Positions 7,545 to 11,174 of a DNA stretch of 11,174 bases are shown here, in pieces. The DNA is from Candidatus Gastranaerophilales bacterium (GTDB lineage: Bacteria; Cyanobacteriota; Vampirovibrionia; Gastranaerophilales; CAJFVJ01): positions 1 through 11,174 of the forward strand of contig JAQUTS010000045.1 in the NCBI GenBank assembly GCA_028694275.1, written 5' to 3'. The notes beneath the pieces are model-generated. The model had not been told where the DNA came from. It ran no database searches and saw nothing but the letters and a program-made list of their open reading frames with translations. How positions within the stretch are numbered: the stretch's first letter is position 1; every line of letters begins with the position of its first letter. The translations under genes were made by a program, and so were the position numbers.

Positions 7545-7738
7545 TAAATCCAACTTTCCCTACTTGTGTATATGAGAACATATTTTTATCTTTATTTCAA
7601 GTTTTATTTACTTACCCCAAGAACCCAATTGGTGATTGTAAATCTCAACAATTAGAACAGTCGTGAATGTTCAGAATTGCTATAAAAACAATAAACATTA
7701 CGAAAGATTAACTGCCTTGTTATATAAGGGTTTGAAGG

Positions 7739-8872
7739 TTATGAATTTACAGCCATATAATTGTAAATTGTCCTTGAGGCTTCTATGATAAAATCTTTTG
7801 CGGCATGGTAGTTATGAGGTCTTTCAACCATAATGACAACGATATATTTACGCCCATTCGGCATTTCGACTATACCAACATCGCCTATCATTTTTCCTAT
7901 ATTGCCTGTTTTGTGTATAAACTGTGCATCACGGCCAATACCGGCTTGTATAAGATATACGTTTTTTACATTACTCATAATATCGACTATTTTAGAGCGT
8001 GAACGTAAGCTCAATAGCTCAGGATTGTCCAAGTTATAAAGAATTTTGCCCATCTGCTCGGCAGTTGTAACATTGCTTCCTGTCAAATCAGGTAACCAAT
8101 TGCCCATGCTTGTCTTATCGACGCCCCAAAGCCTGGCTCCGCGATTCAATGAATCCACACCGCCTATTTTTGATAAAAGCATATTAGTCGCCGTATTATC
8201 ACTATCTTGAATCATAAGCTGTGCAAGCTTATCAATAGTCAAATACTGATTTGCCTGTTGGTATTGCAAATGCCCTGACCCGCCTGTCACAAGCTCTTGT
8301 GACATAAGCATCTTATCATCAAGCTTAACAAGCCCTTTATCTATGCGCCTGAACAATTCAAATAAAATAGGAACTTTTATAATACTTGCTGTCGCAACTG
8401 TTTGATCAGAATTAATTTTGGCACTTTTGCCGCTGGTGTAGTCCCACACAAAAATATGAGGCTTGATATTGTGATAATTCCCTGCTACCGCGCGGAGATT
8501 ATTTTCAAGCATATACATATGCCCTGCGTCGTACATGTTATCCATCAATGTATCGTCTATTTTGGGCGGTGTTTGAACACTACCGAGAAAAGTATTTTTG
8601 GTCAAAGTTTGGCCGGCTGGGTTTATATAATCACATGCCTCAAACTTGACGGCAGAATTGTGCCATCTGTTGAGGAATAAATTCCCCCAAATATTTTGTA
8701 CCGTAGCAGGGAATATAAAAACAGCCAAAAAATAGCAAAAAATCAGAAGTCTTATCTGCATGATAAAACTTTTGGCGGTCTTTTTCTTTCTTGGAATCCT
8801 CTTTACTTGCCTGTTGCCTTGAGTTTTCTGCTCTTTTAACTCTAAAGCATGCATGTATCTTTGAGGTTTCAT
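7739..8872 (-). CDS. Membrane-anchored serine hydrolase of the class A beta-lactamase fold
   Basis: The fold is that of class A beta-lactamases and related penicillin-recognising enzymes, using an active-site Ser acyl-enzyme. Numbered from TTG 8881 (380 residues), the motifs are S166-x-x-K169 (TASIIK), S227-D228-N229, and K324-T325-G326. A basic stretch (RKKK, 31-34) precedes one hydrophobic segment at about 43-64, so the catalytic domain should be outside the cytoplasmic membrane. The expected omega-loop Glu of class A (E166 of the ExxLN motif) is not visible: that region reads NWLPDLTGSNVTT (261-273). This argues against an efficient beta-lactamase and for a cell-wall or other serine hydrolase. 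ATG 8872 is preferred; TTG 8881 has AGGAG 10 nt upstream and remains possible. It is divergent from the GGDEF gene, with a good promoter in between. Confidence 0.85.
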   Translation of the reverse strand: MKPQRYMHALELKEQKTQGNRQVKRIPRKKKTAKSFIMQIRLLIFCYFLAVFIFPATVQNIWGNLFLNRWHNSAVKFEACDYINPAGQTLTKNTFLGSVQTPPKIDDTLMDNMYDAGHMYMLENNLRAVAGNYHNIKPHIFVWDYTSGKSAKINSDQTVATASIIKVPILFELFRRIDKGLVKLDDKMLMSQELVTGGSGHLQYQQANQYLTIDKLAQLMIQDSDNTATNMLLSKIGGVDSLNRGARLWGVDKTSMGNWLPDLTGSNVTTAEQMGKILYNLDNPELLSLRSRSKIVDIMSNVKNVYLIQAGIGRDAQFIHKTGNIGKMIGDVGIVEMPNGRKYIVVIMVERPHNYHAAKDFIIEASRTIYNYMAVNS

Positions 8873-8948
8873 TTTATACAACTTCCCTGAACTCCTATCA
8901 GCCCTCTTGTATGCCGTATGGTTTTAAAAAATAAAAGATCGTACAAAC

Positions 8949-8962
8949 AAATTGTACAATTT
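8949..8962. promoter_or_regulatory. 14-bp perfect palindrome over the promoter -10 (possible operator)
   Basis: AAATTGTACAATTT is a perfect 14-bp palindrome covering the -10 box of the promoter at 8951-8979. A further GTACAA half-site lies beside it at 8941-8946. The position is typical of a repressor operator. The binding protein is unknown and part of the symmetry comes from the -10 hexamer itself. Confidence 0.4.
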
Positions 8963-8979
8963 TTCGCACAAAGGGTCAA
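8951..8979 (-). promoter_or_regulatory. Sigma70-type promoter for the serine hydrolase gene
   Basis: On the minus strand TTGACC (8979-8974, five of six matches) is separated by exactly 17 nt from TACAAT (8956-8951, five of six matches). Transcription would begin near 8944, giving a leader of about 70 nt before ATG 8872. This is the best promoter match in the window. Confidence 0.65.
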
Positions 8980-9099
8980 ACTTATTACCGTACTTAAATT
9001 TTACTCTTGCAAGATACAAAAAAGAATAATCTATATGACCGAAATTCAGTAGATTTAGCCTTCTTTCTCAAATTTAATAGTGCATATTTTTAAAAAATT

Positions 9100-9108
9100 T
9101 GATAAAAT
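9100..9108 (+). promoter_or_regulatory. Candidate extended -10 promoter for the GGDEF gene
   Basis: TGATAAAAT is an extended -10 with no clear -35 (GTGCAT at 17 nt). Transcription would begin near 9114, giving a leader of about 50 nt. Confidence 0.35.
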
Positions 9109-9112
9109 AAAC

Positions 9113-9129
9113 TAGTAGCTTGACTACTA
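9113..9129. repeat. 6-bp dyad TAGTAG-N5-CTACTA at the predicted transcript start
   Basis: TAGTAG (9113-9118) and CTACTA (9124-9129) flank a 5-nt spacer. It sits just downstream of the candidate -10, 33 nt before the ATG. It could be an operator or a 5' RNA hairpin, or chance. Confidence 0.35.
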
Positions 9130-9162
9130 TAGAAATTTTTAGCAACAGAAACGGCGGGAAAT

Positions 9163-10038
9163 ATGAAACATATATTAATTTTTAGCGAAGACGGAAAATC
9201 AAACCTAAAAGATCTGATTAAAGTTGAAGGCTACGAAGTTTTAGCCCAAACAACAGAAGAAATCAAAGACTGTGCTCAATTTCACCCATCTTTGATAGTG
9301 ATTGATGCCCCTGTTGAAACGGTAAAAAACATTGCCGCTACTACAAAATTTATTGCTCCGCTTTTAGTGGTTGCAGACAATATAATCGATGAATTGACCG
9401 TAAGAGGCGAGTCTTACGATTACATTCTTCAACCTATTAACGAAAAAGAACTCTCAATAAGAGTTGCTAATCTTTTGAAAATAAAATATTTAAAAGAAAA
9501 AATGGGCTTCATTTGTACAACTGATGAACTAACAGGCCTTCATAACCGCAAATATGTCTACGAAAGACTCGAAGCTGAGATTTCTCGTTCAAAACGTTAT
9601 GGTTTCAAACTTTCATGCTTATTGCTTGATATTGATTACTTCAAAGTTGTAAACGACATCTATGGCTATGATTGGGGCGATGTTTTGCTTAAACAAATCG
9701 CTGACACTCTAAGAAAACACGTCAGAAAAGAAGATATTTTGACTCGTTACGGCGATGAAGAATTTTTGATTATCTTACCAAACACGGATGAGAGTAACGC
9801 TTTCATCTTCTCAGAACGCGTAAGACAAGATATCGAAAAACTTGTATTCCAGCCTGATGGCGAAGAAGAACCGCACCCTATTACGATTTCGGGCGGTATT
9901 TCTTGCTATCCTTTCTTGGCAAATGTTGATGAAAGTGCAAACACGCTTATCAGATACTCAGAACATGCTCTTTATAACGCCAAAAAACGCGGCAAAAATA
10001 AGATTGTTCAATTCTCACAAATCAATATTGAGTTTTAG
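9163..10038 (+). CDS. Degenerate receiver plus GGDEF-domain protein with variant GDEEF motif
   Basis: The 291-residue product has an N-terminal response-regulator-like domain (1-110) and a GGDEF domain (about 115-287), the fold that makes cyclic di-GMP from two GTP. In the receiver, the candidate phospho-acceptor is D48 (LIVIDAP) and acidic E9/D10 follow strand 1, but the usual Lys before Pro is Gln (ILQP, 88-91), so phosphorylation is doubtful. The GGDEF domain keeps DELTGLHNR (121-129), the metal Asp D156 (LLDIDYFK), and an RxxD inhibitory site (R188, D191) correctly placed five residues before the signature. The signature is GDEEF (197-201) instead of GGDEF/GGEEF: the second Gly is Asp, while the third position is still acidic (E199). 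Activity cannot be predicted confidently. No membrane segment is seen, so it is cytoplasmic. ATG 9163 has GGGA close upstream, a weak ribosome site. Confidence 0.9.
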   Translation: MKHILIFSEDGKSNLKDLIKVEGYEVLAQTTEEIKDCAQFHPSLIVIDAPVETVKNIAATTKFIAPLLVVADNIIDELTVRGESYDYILQPINEKELSIRVANLLKIKYLKEKMGFICTTDELTGLHNRKYVYERLEAEISRSKRYGFKLSCLLLDIDYFKVVNDIYGYDWGDVLLKQIADTLRKHVRKEDILTRYGDEEFLIILPNTDESNAFIFSERVRQDIEKLVFQPDGEEEPHPITISGGISCYPFLANVDESANTLIRYSEHALYNAKKRGKNKIVQFSQINIEF

Positions 10039-10040
10039 CG

Positions 10041-10163
10041 GAATCTGGCAAGAGCGCCGTGTGAGCGAAAGCGAACCCAGCTCGTCCCTGTGAAGTTCTT
10101 TACGAAGCGCAAAGTTACAAAGTAACTTGATGCGAAGTAAAAAGAACTGAACTGCCAGTATTC
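10041..10163. repeat. 123-bp imperfect palindromic element with nested stems
   Basis: Three nested pairs of arms are visible. The outer pair is GAATCTGGCA (10041-10050) with TGCCAGTATTC (10153-10163), differing by one bulged base. The middle pair is AGTTCTTT (10094-10101) with AAAGAACT (10141-10148), perfect. The inner pair is AAGTTAC (10112-10118) with GTAACTT (10122-10128), perfect around an AAA loop and extended by CGCA/TGCG. The asymmetric left part (10051-10093) is GC-richer. It begins 2 nt after the GGDEF gene stop. It resembles a REP- or MITE-like dispersed repeat, or a long structured RNA; copy number elsewhere in the genome is not visible here. Confidence 0.55.
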
Positions 10164-10229
10164 CAAGACACGAAATCTGTCAAGATCACCTTGTAAAATT
10201 TTTCCATATTTCTTAGCGAAATTTCATTC

Positions 10230-10259
10230 CTAGATTGATAGAATGAATCTGCAATCTAG
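10230..10259. repeat. 8-bp perfect inverted repeat CTAGATTG/CAATCTAG
   Basis: CTAGATTG (10230-10237) and CAATCTAG (10252-10259) flank a 14-nt loop. A smaller alternative pair CATTC/GAATG overlaps it. Its function is unknown; it lies between the two larger repeat structures. Confidence 0.45.
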
Positions 10260-10285
10260 CGCAGTTTTTCTTTCTTTTGGTTACG

Positions 10286-10323
10286 TTTTCTTTCTTTTTG
10301 CTTGCGAACAAAAAGAAAGAAAA
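10286..10323. repeat. 15-bp perfect pyrimidine/purine inverted repeat hairpin
   Basis: TTTTCTTTCTTTTTG (10286-10300) and CAAAAAGAAAGAAAA (10309-10323) form a perfect 15-bp stem around an 8-nt loop (CTTGCGAA). A partial direct copy of the left arm lies at 10265-10278, joined by GGTTACG. Such pyrimidine-tract hairpins occur as dispersed repeats in several bacterial genomes, from general knowledge. No U-run follows on either strand, so it is not called a terminator. Confidence 0.6.
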
Positions 10324-10363
10324 TGAACTCGCCAAAGGCAAATCTATAAATCAACTTTGGAAA

Positions 10364-10441
10364 ATGCTGAAATCCTCGAGAACACCCTCCCTTGTAGGCT
10401 TCAGCTCACCTCAGCAACAAGAGGAGCTGTAAATTCAGCAT
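10364..10441. repeat. 78-bp element bounded by ATGCTGAA/TTCAGCAT arms
   Basis: Perfect 8-bp terminal inverted arms (10364-10371, 10434-10441) enclose a second stem, CTCC-CTTG (10387-10394) with CAAG-a-GGAG (10418-10426, one bulged A), and a pyrimidine-rich loop. Two-level symmetry suggests a folded RNA or a small repeat unit. It ends 12 nt before the terminator. Confidence 0.45.
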
Positions 10442-10453
10442 GACGTGATAAAT

Positions 10454-10487
10454 AAAAATCCCTCTTATTTCTAAGAGGGATTTTTTT
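10454..10487. terminator. Bidirectional Rho-independent terminator
   Basis: AAAAATCCCTCTTA (10454-10467) and TAAGAGGGATTTTT (10472-10485) form a perfect 14-bp stem around TTTC, with T-runs reading out on both strands. It lies 53 nt past the tsf stop on the minus strand and is the evident terminator for tsf. It can also stop plus-strand transcripts from the GGDEF gene that read through the repeat region. Confidence 0.92.
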
Positions 10488-10539
10488 ATCTCCGCATAAT
10501 GGCTCATCGTTAAATGAACTAAACAGCGGGGGCTCGAAA

Positions 10540-11174
10540 TTAATTTTTGATTTGATTCATTACTTCTTCAGCAAAGTTCTCACTTCTTTTTTCAAGACCT
10601 TCACCTAGAGTATATTTTGAGAAGCTTGTGATTGTAAGTTTACCTTCGATCAACTGTTGAATAGTTTGATCAGGGTTTTTTACAAACGGCTGCTCAAGCA
10701 AACATCTTTGGCTCATCAACTTGTTAACACGTCCTTCAACGATTTTAGCTCTGATGTTCTCAGGCTTGTTAGCCAAGTCTTCTTTACCCATTTCGATACG
10801 AGTTTCTTCATCGATTGTAGCTTGAGGAATTTCTTCTCTTGAAACATATTCACAACCTGATGATGCGATGTGCAAGCAAATATCTTTTGCCAATACTCCG
10901 TCAGTTCCTTCTGTTTGAAGTAATACACCGATTTTGTTGTTGTGGATATAAGTTGCCAAAGAACCTTCAAGTCTTGTGAATCTTCTGATTGTGATTTTCT
11001 CACCGATTGTTGCAGTAGCTTCTTTTACAAGAGTTTCGATAGTTGTACCGTCTACTTTAACATCGTTTAGAACTTCCAAATCAGCAGGATTGTTTTCAAC
11101 AACGGCTTGAGCGATAGTTTGAACCAACGCTTTGAAGTCTTCATTTTTGGCAACGAAGTCTGTCTCGCAGTTAA
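10540..11174 (-). CDS. tsf: Elongation factor Ts, C-terminal two thirds (5' end outside window)
   Basis: EF-Ts is the guanine-nucleotide exchange factor that recycles EF-Tu during translation. The frame runs in from the right edge without a stop, giving 210 residues in the window. It opens with NCETDFVAKNEDF, containing the TDFVAKN motif whose Asp-Phe inserts into EF-Tu next to the nucleotide. The core dimerisation-type domains follow, with EGSLATYIHNNKIGVLLQ and then RIEMGKEDLANKPENIRAKIVEG, both typical of full-length bacterial EF-Ts. It ends with a helical C-terminal region. About 75-85 N-terminal residues (UBA-like domain) should lie outside the window, as should rpsB, its usual upstream partner. 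A TTG at 11127 is inside the gene, not the start. The terminator lies 53 nt downstream. Confidence 0.95.
   Translation of the reverse strand, partial: NCETDFVAKNEDFKALVQTIAQAVVENNPADLEVLNDVKVDGTTIETLVKEATATIGEKITIRRFTRLEGSLATYIHNNKIGVLLQTEGTDGVLAKDICLHIASSGCEYVSREEIPQATIDEETRIEMGKEDLANKPENIRAKIVEGRVNKLMSQRCLLEQPFVKNPDQTIQQLIEGKLTITSFSKYTLGEGLEKRSENFAEEVMNQIKN

Larger units (their letters stand above)
10039..10539. other. 501-nt convergent intergenic region rich in inverted repeats
   Basis: I see no convincing gene here on either strand. It holds four separate inverted-repeat structures (listed individually) and one bidirectional terminator. The base composition is patchy, with a GC-richer stretch at 10041-10090 unlike the flanking genes. 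The dense packing between two convergent genes fits insertion of dispersed intergenic repeat elements. Confidence 0.7.

Noticed and set aside
7655..7672. GAACA-N8-TGTTC dyad resembling a LexA/SOS box
   Set aside because: The spacing between GAAC and GTTC is 10 nt, not the 4 nt of the GAAC-N4-GTTC box, and the neighbouring genes are not SOS genes.
7739..8872. Antibiotic-resistance beta-lactamase
   Set aside because: The omega-loop Glu needed for deacylation is not visible and there is no mobile element nearby; a chromosomal serine hydrolase is the safer call.
9842..10093. 83-codon plus-strand frame overlapping the GGDEF gene end
   Set aside because: Most of it is an out-of-frame copy of the GGDEF coding region, and the rest runs into the palindromic repeat.
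10286..10323. Rho-independent terminator
   Set aside because: The stem is strong but no U-run follows on either strand; the hairpin at 10454-10487 has the full terminator form.
10039..10539. CRISPR array or tRNA in the repeat-rich gap
   Set aside because: The repeats are different inverted pairs with no regular direct repeat-spacer pattern, and no cloverleaf can be drawn.

Overview
The window is AT-rich, densely coded bacterial DNA with seven complete or nearly complete genes and two genes cut by the window edges. The best guess for the host is a Gastranaerophilales/Melainabacteria-type organism (non-photosynthetic sister group of Cyanobacteria). This is inference, not proof. It rests on low GC, TTG/ATG starts with purine-rich Shine-Dalgarno sites, and two large uncharacterised proteins with a short F-[KR]-[GA] motif near the N-terminus, a style I associate with that group. 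No 16S or other decisive marker is present.

Layout. Positions 1-8872 are read entirely from the minus strand. In transcription order: a class A beta-lactamase-fold membrane-anchored serine hydrolase (8872-7739); a 750-residue membrane protein of unknown function built from two diverged copies of one module (7544-5283); a ROK-family sugar kinase (5165-4206); the clamp-loader delta subunit holA (4193-3228); delta' holB (3231-2314, overlapping holA by 4 nt); a DnaQ-like DEDDh exonuclease with an unassigned C-terminal domain (2206-1289); and a 5' gene fragment (1180-1) that appears to encode a membrane-anchored protein with a protein-kinase-like catalytic core, cut exactly at the putative catalytic loop. 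On the plus strand, 9163-10038 encodes a degenerate receiver plus GGDEF protein, divergent from the serine hydrolase. The 3' two thirds of elongation factor Ts (tsf) runs in from the right edge on the minus strand (11174-10540).

Regulatory and non-coding DNA. The divergent region 8873-9162 holds the best promoter of the window (TTGACC-17-TACAAT, minus strand), with a perfect 14-bp palindrome over its -10 box. Three other starts have candidate extended -10 boxes of the form TGNTAAAAT. The 500-bp convergent gap between the GGDEF gene and tsf is packed with four separate inverted-repeat structures plus a strong bidirectional terminator, and looks like accumulated dispersed intergenic repeats.

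How the genes work together. ROK kinase-holA-holB is a compact transcription unit (gaps of 12 and -4 nt), with the exonuclease behind it after a 107-nt gap that may carry its own promoter. Delta, delta' and a proofreading-type exonuclease side by side make a small replication cluster. The remaining genes (serine hydrolase, duplicated membrane protein, kinase-like protein, GGDEF-like regulator) suggest cell-envelope or signalling roles but have no proven link to one another. The most novel items are the kinase-like fragment, the duplicated-module membrane protein, the non-canonical GDEEF motif and the repeat cluster at 10041-10441.
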